Part shown: positions 37,645 through 48,727 of the stretch, piece by piece | Numbering within the stretch: position 1 is the stretch's first letter | Layout of the letters: the number at the start of each line of letters is the position of its first letter | Source: Arabidopsis thaliana | Taxonomy: Eukaryota; Streptophyta; Magnoliopsida; Brassicales; Brassicaceae | Direction: 5' to 3' | Assembly: GCF_000001735.4 (NCBI RefSeq) | Contig: NC_003071.7 | Span: forward strand, 17,707,443 to 17,771,442 | DNA length: 64,000 nt | Made by a program: the position numbers and the translations under genes | The notes under the pieces: model-generated | Database searches by the model: none | Seen by the model: the letters and a program-made list of their open reading frames with translations, nothing else | What the model was told of the DNA's origin: nothing

Positions 37645-40562
37645 CTCTAAGTAACTGTTGTTAATATCCTTTTCATTTTTCAATTTTAAATCCTTTACAC
37701 AAGTGATGTTGAATAAATGATGTGTTCAAGCGTTTTTTCGTAATGTGATAATAATAGCCATATAAAACCAACGCATTATTAATCGTGTGGGTTCATAAAC
37801 TTTAAGAATGCCATTCATATTCAAACGAATAAAACCTAAGTATATAGAGACAACTTTGTAAACATTTAAAAAGTTATAGAAAAATAATGGCAAAAGGGAA
37901 AAAAAATATTAAATATCATATCCTAAACAGTCAAATTTGACAGGTTGGAAAATAATATGCCTACGCACGTGTCGTAACACATCACATGCCCTCTCTTTTG
38001 TTCTTTTCTCGTTTCTCTTCAACTTCAGTAGTTCACATGGTAGTTAACCATTTTTAGTTTCCTCTAGTTCTCTAAAGTTAAAGAACAAGACATGAATTAA
38101 AGAATTTTTGATGAAATCTTAAATTGCTTTGACTACATACTCTCTTTTTTTTTTTTGGTCAAGCTGACTCTATATACCTTAAGAAAATATGACTTCACTG
38201 TCGCTAGACGTCGTCAACAAACCAATGAGAATTATAGCCTAAATTCATTATGTGCTAACATTTCATATATGCTACTGTTTGCAATTTTTCATAGCTATAA
38301 CGGTGACAAATCCATCTTAAATTGCAAGGGATCGAATACACGGAAGCAATTTGGTTAGAAACGGCCATAAAATGACGATCATCATCTATTACTAACTTTC
38401 TATGCTTTACATGATATATTTCCATATTCAAACGAGTTCTTTTGGCTATTATGTAAATTAATAATATGTTGAAATATAAATTAACAGGTGTTACTTTCTT
38501 CTCCTCAACATGACGTAAATATCAGGTTTTCTTACTTCCAAATCATTACAACTTAGAATTTCAAAACCATCTTTCCCATCAAAAAGAAATTACAAAAAAG
38601 ACAAATTTTCAAGATGCAAGTTACTCCGAATTGGAATGGGTTCAACCATATTAAACCAAATCAAAATATGGTATGATTTATTCTAGTTCAATTATACTAT
38701 ATTATTAAATTCTGAATGTTGATATGTATAGCGACATATATGTAAGTATCCTATTAAAGATAAGCGATTAATTCTGATGGAACATGATAAAAGAAACCAT
38801 ATGTAACATAGGTAGAATATATAGTGGTTAGTGAGTCATAACCTATTACCTAGTTTTCATGAACCAATCAGGGACATAGATGCTCACTCTACTTTGCATC
38901 TCGCTCAATTATTATTTTCATTATAATATTATTATATTGCATTTCATTGAAAAAAGGAAAAAAAGAAAGGACTAAATCTATCGTTAAATTAGGCTTTAAT
39001 TAGATTTTATAAAAACATCATGTGCAATGTATTTCGGAGAAAAAAACAAGATCCCTAATTAGAATTTGTTGAAGCATTTAATGAAAAATTGACAATGATT
39101 TTGACTGGTACTTAACGCCTTCCTTTTTAGTGTCGCTGAACTCCTTCCATTTGATAAAATGAAATGTTTCGTAAGAAATTTCACTCGTACAAGTAGTAAT
39201 AAACTATTTGAATTACCAAATATATATTTGGAGATTTTTTTATCTTAACTTGCAATTCATTTATTGTTTCAAATAAATAAATTTTATCATTAGTCAATTA
39301 TAACGGATGGAAACATGTAATATACTGGTTTGCATTGTATCATAATTGATATGAATTTCGAAAATGTATGCGTATATAAATTATAGATGACACAAAACAA
39401 CCAACAAAATCTATAATGTATTTGAAGTTATCAAGTACATGAAAAATGCAAAGCATCCATATTTACGAAACAAAAATCTAGAGTTAAAAAACAATTGAAA
39501 TCTGATGGGGACAAGAAGTGAACCCTACAACGAATTTTAGATAAACAGCATCACTCTATATCAACAAAAATTGATTGAAATTAAAGTTGCAAATCTGTTT
39601 ATAGAAAGAAAAAAACAAATTGATATATCAATGATATGAACAACTCATCTATACTGAAAAGAACTATCATTTTTCCTTTTCGTTGATATCGTAAAATACG
39701 AGAAATGAAAACGATCATATATCAAACTGTTATAATTGGTACGCCGAATATATTCCGCCTGTCCGGAAAATTGGATGGACTATAAGTAGCTAGGCGTGTC
39801 AACATAGAAATTGGTATCAACGATTCTAGTATTATTTGTATATCATTAATATTTATTAAAATATAGTCTAAAAGTGATCCACTCTAATCTGATTCGCTGA
39901 CAAACCAATCTGTATTTTCAACCTGGCCGTTTTTCATCCTACGGCGTGTTAAACCCTCGTAGACAAATCCACAACGTTTTTTCACATCCTTATATATATG
40001 TGTGTGTGTAAATATTGCTTCGTCCAACAAGAAGAGTATTGTTTGTAGTTTTTTAATCAATAGAAAATGTTATCATACAACCCACAATGAGCTAACTAAC
40101 ACATTTCCCAAGTATAAAATCCCTTTAGAAAACTATATATGATCTTGAGCTGAAGTCCAAATAGTCTCTGACTCTCTGAAATCGATGTAAGCATTGAATC
40201 TTCTAACCATTATAAAGACATATACAGTATCCAATTTTGAAATCGTGGTGGAGAACTCAAACTTGGTGATCTTTCAACAAAAACTATGTAAATCTTTTTA
40301 GCCAATGAATTTGATTAATAAATACTGATACGTAATTAGTTAAGAGAGAGAGAGGAAGAAAGAAAACAAAATTTTGAAAGGGCCCATAACATGTCCTCTC
40401 TAACGTCAACATCATCTGCTACTATTACTTTCACCCTCTCATCAAACTCACTCAACCTTTCATCTTTCTTTCTTATTACATAATTCTTCAGATCCATAAA
40501 ACAAATTGATCCCTTAACCTTCTTCACCAACATCTCTCTTACACTCAACAAGAGATCATATC

Positions 40563-41096
40563 ATGTCCTCTCCAAGAGAAAGAGGAAAGAGTTTGATGGA
40601 ATCATCAGGATCAGAGCCACCGGTGACACCAAGCCGTTACGAGTCGCAGAAGAGACGTGACTGGAACACTTTCGGACAGTACTTGAAGAATCAGAGACCG
40701 CCTGTGCCGATGTCTCACTGCAGCTGTAACCACGTGCTTGATTTCCTCAGGTACTTAGACCAGTTCGGTAAGACAAAGGTGCACGTGCCTGGCTGTATGT
40801 TCTACGGCCAGCCTGAGCCACCAGCTCCTTGCACGTGCCCTCTCAGACAAGCTTGGGGAAGTCTTGACGCTTTGATCGGACGGCTGAGAGCGGCTTACGA
40901 GGAGAACGGTGGACCTCCGGAGACTAACCCTTTCGCTAGCGGAGCGATAAGGGTTTATCTGAGGGAGGTTAGGGAGTGTCAGGCTAAGGCTAGAGGGATT
41001 CCTTACAAGAAGAAGAAGAAGAAGAAGCCAACGCCGGAGATGGGAGGTGGGAGAGAGGACTCTTCTTCCTCCTCCTCTTCCTTCAGCTTCTCTTAA
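40563..41096 (+). CDS. LSH10: ALOG domain protein LSH10
   Basis: An intronless 177-residue frame. The N-terminus (1-20) is Ser/Pro-rich. The ALOG domain (about 22-150) starts [20 protein letters not shown] and contains [15 protein letters not shown], the zinc-ribbon insert with VPGC and PCTC (Cys78, Cys90, Cys92), and [20 protein letters not shown]. The domain derives from XerC/D-like recombinases of retroelements and serves as a DNA-binding module in plants. A nuclear signal of seven lysines (149-155) follows, then a Ser-rich tail. LSH proteins regulate organ boundaries and light-dependent growth; LSH10 is reported to bind the deubiquitinase OTLD1. The start ATG (atatcATGtcctct) is the first in a pyrimidine/adenine leader. 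The gene is isolated by spacers of 9.3 and 7.6 kb. Confidence 0.96.
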   Translation: MSSPRERGKSLMESSGSEPPVTPSRYESQKRRDWNTFGQYLKNQRPPVPMSHCSCNHVLDFLRYLDQFGKTKVHVPGCMFYGQPEPPAPCTCPLRQAWGSLDALIGRLRAAYEENGGPPETNPFASGAIRVYLREVRECQAKARGIPYKKKKKKKPTPEMGGGREDSSSSSSSFSFS

Positions 41097-43460
41097 GAGA
41101 TTCTCCATCGTCGTGAAAGACTTTGTGGTAATATATGTTTCCAATATGTGACTTTGCATAATTTACATATAAAGCAAGCATATCTGCATCATTTATATAT
41201 AACATATAGATTTTGATTGATATAATATATATTATACTATGTATCAAAAACCCTAATTGGAGATACAATTAGGCTTTTGATTTCTGTGAATGATCAGCTA
41301 AATTTTTTTCTTGATATTGGGTTCGGAATTAAGGGACCGGTTTGTGATTAGATCTTAGGTTTCAGTGGAAGTAGATGTGTTTTGGAATGATTTCTTTTAA
41401 ATCATTTTAGCTCTTCGAATGCAAGTTGATTTTAGTTTTGAAATAATATAAAGGAAGATGTGTTTTCTAGTTTCTAGCATGTAAAATCAATTCTTGAATA
41501 GATGATTCATTAAATCTCTAACATTAAAGTAAACTAAAAACAGATTTATTCAAAACCTTAATTTGAAAATGCATCAGACTTTCTAAGCTATGTATATGTG
41601 AAATTATAGACTATTCAAGTTTATCCTAGTGAACAACTCATTCAAGATTTGGAAAACGTACATTTGATTCTCAAAAGTTGAATCCTTTCTTTATCAACCA
41701 TGTATGTATAGTTGAATATTGGTATATATGGGCCGTGTGTACACATTGTACCACTGTTATTTATATAAATAGTACGTAGTTCAATGAAGTAATGATTGGC
41801 TCTTGGAAGGCTTCTCTTTAAAGATTTTTGTAGATTTTGTTCCCCATTGGTGATCAAGGGAGGAGTTGATTGAACCTTTTACCCCCATTTTTATAACCTA
41901 AAGAAATATTGAGATTCCATGATTGTTATCAAAGGCTAAGAAGGTTATCTCAGAATAGAAATTACCTCACACATAATACTTTAACGTTTTTAATTCATAC
42001 TTTTTAAACTATTGCAATGTGGGTCTTAGTAGAATGATCTCAATATGAACAATTCAACCAAATCTTTATCATATACAATCATATTAATTAGGATCTCAGA
42101 TTTTAGAGCTTGGATTGTGACATGTAATTTTAGCTTTTATAAAGGCTGTTTACTGCATGATCATTGGGAATAGTTATGCATTGGCATTTTCTGAGATTAT
42201 ACAATTAGATTTTGTGGAAATTAAGTTTGTCTCTTTGAATTCAACTAATTAAATCATTTTTATTTTCTTTGATCTCAATTATAATTTCAGTCTTAAGTTT
42301 ATATATAATTTGCTCAAATCATCTTTATGCGTCTCCTTTAGGATCTTTGTCACCACTAACTTTGGAAAAGCTTGAAAGTTGGTTTTGTCCCCCGCATAGC
42401 TTTGTAGATTTTGTTCGATTATACAAATGTGACATATGCCACAAGAAACATAATTTAAGAATATATTTTTGATGAATTCCATAGAAGTATGGGTTAAAAT
42501 TAAGTCTCTCGGACATGCATGCATGCATCTCGCATAGTTATGGCTTAAACTTGAATTTATATACGTTATCCTATTTGCATCTGTGAATCTAGGTAAGCGC
42601 ATATTACATGTATTTCTGGCAATGAATTAGTGAACTAATCTTGATACAATAGAACTTGGCAGGATCAGTAAGTCTCAAAGAGGGATCAAATGTAAAAGAG
42701 ACCTCAAATCTATCTACTGGTATCTTCAACATATCTTTCGGGACCATTTTTGCAGCTCTTCGTCCCCTCCTCTTCATTTCCGCAGATCTCCGTCGTCATA
42801 AATATCTTCATCTATTCTCTTATTAAGCTCTATTCATATTTATTCTCTTATTAAGCACTTTTCTTTTGAATAAAGTAAGTGTAAAGAGTTTATATATTGA
42901 ATTCAGGTGTGTTTTGTACTTCTTATGTGGATCAGCGTACTTCTATGTCTTATATAAGTCCAACATATTGGATTTAAATGAAAATTACAATGGACTATAT
43001 ATGGTGGAATAGCAGAGTCCGATGACCAATTATAATTTTTGTTTTTGGAGTATTCTAAAATTGATGGATCGACGTAATTATAACTTAGAGAAGAAAGTGA
43101 TCAATGGATTAGCTTCAAAACAATCTGTTTGAAAATAGTATAAAAAGTTGTTTCCTGACTGATGTTCCCAACAAATAAGAGAAAACCTTGAAATTTAAAC
43201 TTGTAAAAAACAATGTTTGTAAATGTTAAGTCTAGATGAAAAAGACAAAAACAAGTTGGAGGAAAATAAATCTAGTTAAACAGAAATACCATTACATTTT
43301 ATTAATTTTCCCCCAAAACGACGAGTACATGGTGTTATAATATGATAGGAAAAGTCGTTTACAAAACAATCTTGGTAGGGCAAGTTCATATTTGTCTTCA
43401 TCGGAATTGGCTTTATTGTTTTCTAATTATCAAGCATATTGTGTAAATCCAGCGATGATA

Positions 43461-43530
43461 TACCTATAGCTCAGCTGGTGTATTAATTTATGTTTTTCTA
43501 ATAGATCAAAGTTATGAGTCTGAGTCTCAA
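43461..43530 (+). repeat. tRNA-like sequence, possible SINE remnant
   Basis: tatagctcagctggtgta (43465-43482) fits a Pol III A box. About 45 bp on, gttatgagtctgagtctc fits a degenerate B box (GTTCGAGTCC). The spacing is that of a tRNA. No acceptor stem or anticodon stem can be paired, so it is not a working tRNA; a tRNA-derived SINE head is more likely. Confidence 0.4.
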
Positions 43531-43869
43531 CAATAGTGAAGAGATTATTTTGTAAGAGTAACAGTTTTCATCTTCTCTCTAAGGAAAGTATGGTCTTCAT
43601 GAATTTTGAATAACACTTTGAGAATCTTGTAAGTTGAATAACAAGAGCAATGATACTCCACAAAAATAATGATTTGTATGTTCCCGTATAGAAATGATAA
43701 TTGAGCATATTTTTCAATTCTTCATGCCTAATTAACTAGATTTTAACATGGCTTTGGCCTTTTGTGTGTCGCCCGTTAACTAACCTCATTTTTTTTTACA
43801 TTTACAATTTCATGTAAAATATTGATTATAGTTTTATGTTACATTTTTGTTTTAAACTCCTCTTCTCTA

Positions 43870-44073
43870 AAAATAATGTATGTCTTCATCTCCGCTATCA
43901 TCAACAAGCTTCGTCGGATTCCTTCAATAGCTTCGGTCTCCTTCATCTTAAAGCAACACAACTCTCATCGTGAGACTAGTATAAGCACAAACCTCGATCA
44001 CTTTATTTCATATGGAAGCAAAGGAATGTTCGTCTCCAAACCTAAAATCGCGGCCTCTGGCTTCGCTCATTGA
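43870..44073 (+). pseudogene. Coding-like patch, no family recognised
   Basis: Higher GC than its surroundings with an open frame ending tga at 44071-44073. It includes FISAIINKLRRIPSIASVSF and YGSKGMFVSKPKIAASGFAH. No domain, introns or promoter could be identified. It may be a decayed gene fragment. Confidence 0.22.
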
Positions 44074-45285
44074 AGAAATCACTCGTATCATCTGAGTACG
44101 TGTAGGACCCCTCTTCGAGCTCAATCTCTTCACACCAATAGAGAAACGTATTGTCCACTTGTTTTCTCGCCTCTTTCTCCATCGCACGTCACCGACACTT
44201 GTGACTCCTATTTAAAGTCTCAACTATCTCTTTTCTAAACATGCATATGTTCTATGCTGTGTTTAATCTTTTGCTCCTTTCCCAATAACAATTACTCCCT
44301 CTGTACAGTTTGTAGAAAGAACAACAAAAAGCTCGAAAAGCAAATTTTAATAAATTTTGTTGACATATAATCTAAATGGGCCACATAAGATAACTTAAAT
44401 AAGCCCAATTTTGTAGTAACATAACCCAATATGCTAGGCCCATAGCCTCTCGACTGTTTCCCAGTTCTCTCTTCTCAGCTCCTTATCACAAGTCAACAAC
44501 TATCATGTCATTACCTAACCTAGTGAGCTACGATTTATTATATCTAATTCTTAAAAAGTAATTGTTCCTTCAAATGGTATGTTGCTTCTGACAAATCAAA
44601 ACATCCACCAATTTTGCTGTACCCAAAATAAAATCTATAAACTATCCGGAATAAACTATATCTATCAAACTAAACTAAAAAATTATCAGCTCAAGAATTA
44701 AATCTGATCTCGATTTCAAAAACATAATTACACATTGAAAATTTCAACCACAACATCGTCGTTACACAAAACCGTTGGAACGAACGTGGAGATCGGACGA
44801 AAGACATTAAATGATAAACCCGAGATGTCGAACCCACATGTGACACGTGGAATTCTAGAAACTGCTTTGTTACTAGACGTCCACGTCATCAATCTTTGAA
44901 AGAAAAAAAAGAGAAAAACGACAAGCAAGGCAACGTCGTGAGAGTGAGACAGCATGGTGTACTTTGAAGGATTAGATTTTTAAGTTACGGAACACAAACA
45001 TTTACTTCACGTCACCACTTATCTACTTCCACGTCACTCTCTTTTCCCACCACTTCTTTTTTGGCCATTCTCATTACTCTTATAACTAATTTTCTTTCGG
45101 TCATTAAATTCAAAACCCGGGCCCAGGCCCACCAAAGCTTCCAGTAATTGGTCTATTTTTTCACAACTACAAATTAATTTTATACGATTTTTTTTCCTTT
45201 TTGTATCGTTTGCGTATAACTTTTTAGGTTAGGACGATTTTAATAACATATCATCAGTTTGAGAAAAGTAACACTAGCTAGCACA

Positions 45286-45545
45286 TAAGAGCAACTCCAT
45301 TGCACATCAATGAGAGGGTCTTTCTATAACTATAATATAATATATGTAAAGAAAATATATTACTTTAATGTTTGAGTATCTTTAAACTAAAGACATTTTA
45401 TGGTAAATGTCTTGTTAGAGACATTTTTGAGAGTGTGTCTCAAATTTAAAGACCCATCACATTTTATTATTAGTATTTTATAACTTCAAATTTTTTTAAT
45501 ATTTATGAAAGACACTCTCCATAATGTGCCATGGAAGTGCTCTAA
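45286..45545. mobile_element. 254-bp MITE, PIF/Harbinger (Tourist)-like
   Basis: Terminal inverted repeats GAGCAACTCCATTGCACAT (left, from 45289) and GAGCACTTCCATGGCACAT (right end read on the minus strand, to 45542). They continue imperfectly for about 36 bp (agggtctttc against gagtgtcttt). The element is flanked by TAA at 45286-45288 and 45543-45545. A 3-bp TAA/TTA target duplication is the mark of PIF/Harbinger elements. The interior is AT-rich and non-coding, so it would need a transposase in trans. Confidence 0.72.
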
Positions 45546-48500
45546 TATTTCAACAGAAGTGAAGATCGGATTCAAGAAATTTTAGTGGCCATAACATATG
45601 AAAAATTGAATGACATGTAAGATTTAAGAAGTTAAATCTTTTTGGAGCCCACTTGTTCAAGATCCACCTTACTACACCCAATCGAATTAGATTTTTTTTT
45701 CCTTTTCTTTTGGGTTATAGAGGAGTTCCAATTTTAGTTTCATTGTTTTGGTTGTAATTTCTTCATAAAACCATTCAAGTTCTAATTGTTGTTGTCCAAC
45801 AAAAAAAATAAAAAAATCAAGTTCTAACGAAATAGTAATATTATGATTCTTGAGTAGCAAGAACGATCAAAAACTCAATTTTAAAATGTTTTTGTACGTG
45901 AGATGAAAGAATATTTGAACTTTTGGAGATCTAAGTTGATTCGTTATGTGTTTTGATGTCCGTCAGTTATATAATATGTGGGTATTATGAGCTATGAAGT
46001 GCGTTTGATGTCCAAAGTCTAAAAGAAAAGGTGAGCAAAAATAAGACATTCTTACTTTATAATCTGATAATATATATATAATGTAGTCACTTATCCATAC
46101 ATTATATATAGGATTAGTACCCCCTCATCATGCTTCAACGTGTGATCTCTTTCTCCACAAACTATTTTTTAAGGGACCGTGTCTTCGTATGTGGTTTTTC
46201 TGCTCGTCTAAAAAGTCAAAATTTCTGATGGATTTATTTTACCATCCATTGTTTCACGTTTTCCATTTCATGATTTCATGCGTGCTAAGTAAAAGGTAAC
46301 TTAAAGTATGCTATATAAATAATTACATATTATTATAATGATCATTCTAGGGATTTATCTAACCAAGCATGAATTCTGATAAAGTCAATTACCTTTTCTG
46401 TGAAGAAAAAAATTACTCAACTACAAGTGCTTATAGTTCATGGTTTCTCGATGGTGCAAGTGTCACTCAAGACATCTTCCTTCACAATTCCCTACTCACA
46501 ACTAAGTGCCTTTGATCCAGGACCATGAGACGTCTTTTAGTTTAGCAAGTACAAATTGTACAACTTATTCCTTTTTTCTAATAATTTAAAATCATTCTTT
46601 ATGGATGTTTTTGAATATTTATATCAACTAGAAATTAATCTGTAAAATTTTTAGAAAATATTTTAATGCATTTGACATGACCTCTAAATAGTTTGAAACG
46701 GTTGAATTGTATACATGGTTCATTGAATTATATTCACTTTGATAAGATAATATTGTATTACATTAACCAAATATATGCCCAAGTTAATTCAGCCAGTCTA
46801 TAAGCATGGGCACAAAAACATGGTATAGGTCAGTGGATTTGAATATATTTAGTACATAGTCGCGTTTATATGTTGACGCATGTGTAATCACATGTATATG
46901 TATGCGTGTATGTGTTTTTGTGACCGGCAAGATGAGTAGGCAAGAGATAATGCATGCCCTACAAATCTTAAATTTCTCACTTTGTAAGGAAAAAGAGAAA
47001 AACGAAAAATAAAATTTAGTTGCAAATTTCTCACTATTGCTTTCGTGATTATGCTCACTGAGTTATCCATTAAGCTTTTTAAAAGTTAAACACTATTTTG
47101 AAAATATAAATTGTATTTACGTTGGAGAAATAATCAAAACCTATATTTTATTTAATTTGTAACATGACTGAGCGCCGCTTATTAAGCGGGAAACGTATCT
47201 AATTAAATACTCTTTGAACTGAATCGATTCACTGTATTGGATCTATATTTCTCTTAAAATGGAAATGAAGTTCAGCTTATCTTTTAGTTGTTGCATGCAT
47301 TCTTACGTGATTCCAATTATGAATTTGGAAAAGACTCGATATTCTTACATATATGTTATGGGTTTGGGATTTATCTAGATCCTGATCTTATAGTAAAATT
47401 ATCTGCAGTTTAAATACATTTCTGTACATGACACAAATCAGTGTTTTTGATGCTGTTTTATTCCGACTTCATCTCTTGTTGCAGTCAGTAACTTAATATT
47501 GGGGGTTTTCTTAATATTTTAAGGTTATTGAATTCTAAATCTTGCAAAATAGTTGTGTTTAGTTTTAGTTATTTTCCTATTAAAGCTCATGTCTATCAAC
47601 AAAGAAGGTTGGTATTATTCTTGAGGGACATAAACAAATGTTAGATGCATGCACGGGAAAAAGGTGGATTGTTCTTTACAGGAAAAATATGCAATTCAAG
47701 TGGGAACATAAGGGAGAGAGAGGGATAGGTTGATTTTGACTCTTGCAATTTGATTATATAATATCAAATATGTATATTTGTTTAATGATTAAGAACAATT
47801 GTCAAGTTACGGCGATTCCATAATAATACGAATGATCTCACAAACAAAATTTGCTGTGCCTCTACCAAATGAAGTATTGGTCAACTTGTGACAATGGCGA
47901 TGATTCAAATCTATTATCTCATACAATTTTTTTAAAGATAAGGTATTTTTTGTAAAACATTTGAAAGGAGCTTAAGTAACTATGACACATACTGCATGTA
48001 CAGTAAAGCATACATGTACCCGTAATTACCAAATTCGAAGATCAAAGTTTCGAAATCTTTTGAGTCGGTTAATGTGTAAATCTCTCTTTATCATACCAAA
48101 GTACATGCATAGATTACAACTAAAAGCTGATGAGAACACACGAACGAAATGAAATAGTCAGGACATTACATGCAAGCATGCAACTTCGTATATCCTAAAC
48201 CTTTCATTTTGATTAGTGATATAATGATATTTACATTCATAGAGAAAAAAGGGTATGCAACTATGATTTTGGTTTCTCCAAAATAGTATATCATCGTATA
48301 AGTACGCATAACAATCTTTTTGACCAATGACAACACAATCCCATTATCTATTGGTTATGAGTATTTTGATAAAGTAAGGATTTATAAAGTACAATTTGAG
48401 GATGAATATTTTGTAGGCTTAATTAAAGAATGTATGTTCTATTTTTTTTTTTTTTTTTTTTGACATCGTATGTTCTTATATAATTAACCTCAAAGATAAT

Positions 48501-48600
48501 TTAGATTTAATCATTTAAATACATATGATTTTTCAATCAAATTACCTCAAAAAAGGAAAGAATTATAGTACTATCTATATTAAAAAGAAAAAAAACATAA
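45546..48600. other. Gene-poor spacer upstream of MAX2
   Basis: AT-rich with no supported gene. It includes the T20 insertion at 48432-48476. The last few hundred bases are the MAX2 promoter region. Confidence 0.45.
48432..48476 (-). mobile_element. Poly(A) insertion with 9-bp target duplication, MAX2 upstream region
   Basis: GTATGTTCT at 48432-48440 recurs at 48468-48476. Between them are one base, 20 T and gacatc. Read on the minus strand this is gatgtc plus a long A-tail, the expected form of a retroposed 3' end. It lies about 250 bp before the MAX2 start codon. Confidence 0.5.
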
Positions 48601-48617
48601 AAGAAGAGAGAAGAAGA

Positions 48618-48713
48618 ATGTCAGTATCATCACGTGGCTCTCTCTCTGCCCAACACAAATCTCTTCTTCTTCCTTCTTCCCTCTTTCTTCTTCTAAAATC
48701 TCCTCTCTTGTAG
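48618..48713 (+). other. uORF ahead of MAX2 (31 codons)
   Basis: ATG at 48618 (gaagaATGtcagta) opens a frame MSVSSRGSLSAQHKS... that ends TAG at 48711-48713, 14 nt before the MAX2 start codon. It is in a different frame. Whether the mRNA begins upstream of 48618 is not visible. Confidence 0.45.
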
Positions 48714-48727
48714 ATTTGCCGCTTCTC

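Larger units (their letters stand above)
31601..40562. other. 9-kb gene-poor spacer upstream of LSH10
   Basis: AT-rich with no frame I can assign to a family. Inside: a GA run at 34268-34283; a coding-like patch at 36718-36927; a tiny poly(A) insertion with a 9-bp target duplication at 37596-37644; a similar T-run insertion candidate near 38130-38180. The last few hundred bases before 40563 are the LSH10 promoter and leader. A large upstream space is common for developmental regulators, so distal control elements may lie here, but none can be named from sequence. Confidence 0.45.
41097..45285. other. Gene-poor spacer downstream of LSH10
   Basis: LSH10 3' UTR followed by AT-rich sequence. Inside: a catgcatgcatgcat (RY-like) string near 42514-42528; a pyrimidine-rich patch 42740-42800; a tRNA-like A box and B box near 43465-43525; an open coding-like patch 43870-44073; a tactccctctgtacag phrase at 44293, resembling a Stowaway end but without a partner. 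No supported gene. Confidence 0.45.

Noticed and set aside
44290..44312. tactccctctgtacag as a Stowaway MITE end
   Set aside because: No inverted partner or TA duplication found within 400 bp.
48716..48727. Four extra codons before MAX2 (start at TTG)
   Set aside because: The ATG at 48728 gives the known 693-residue MAX2; TTG is not a usual plant start.
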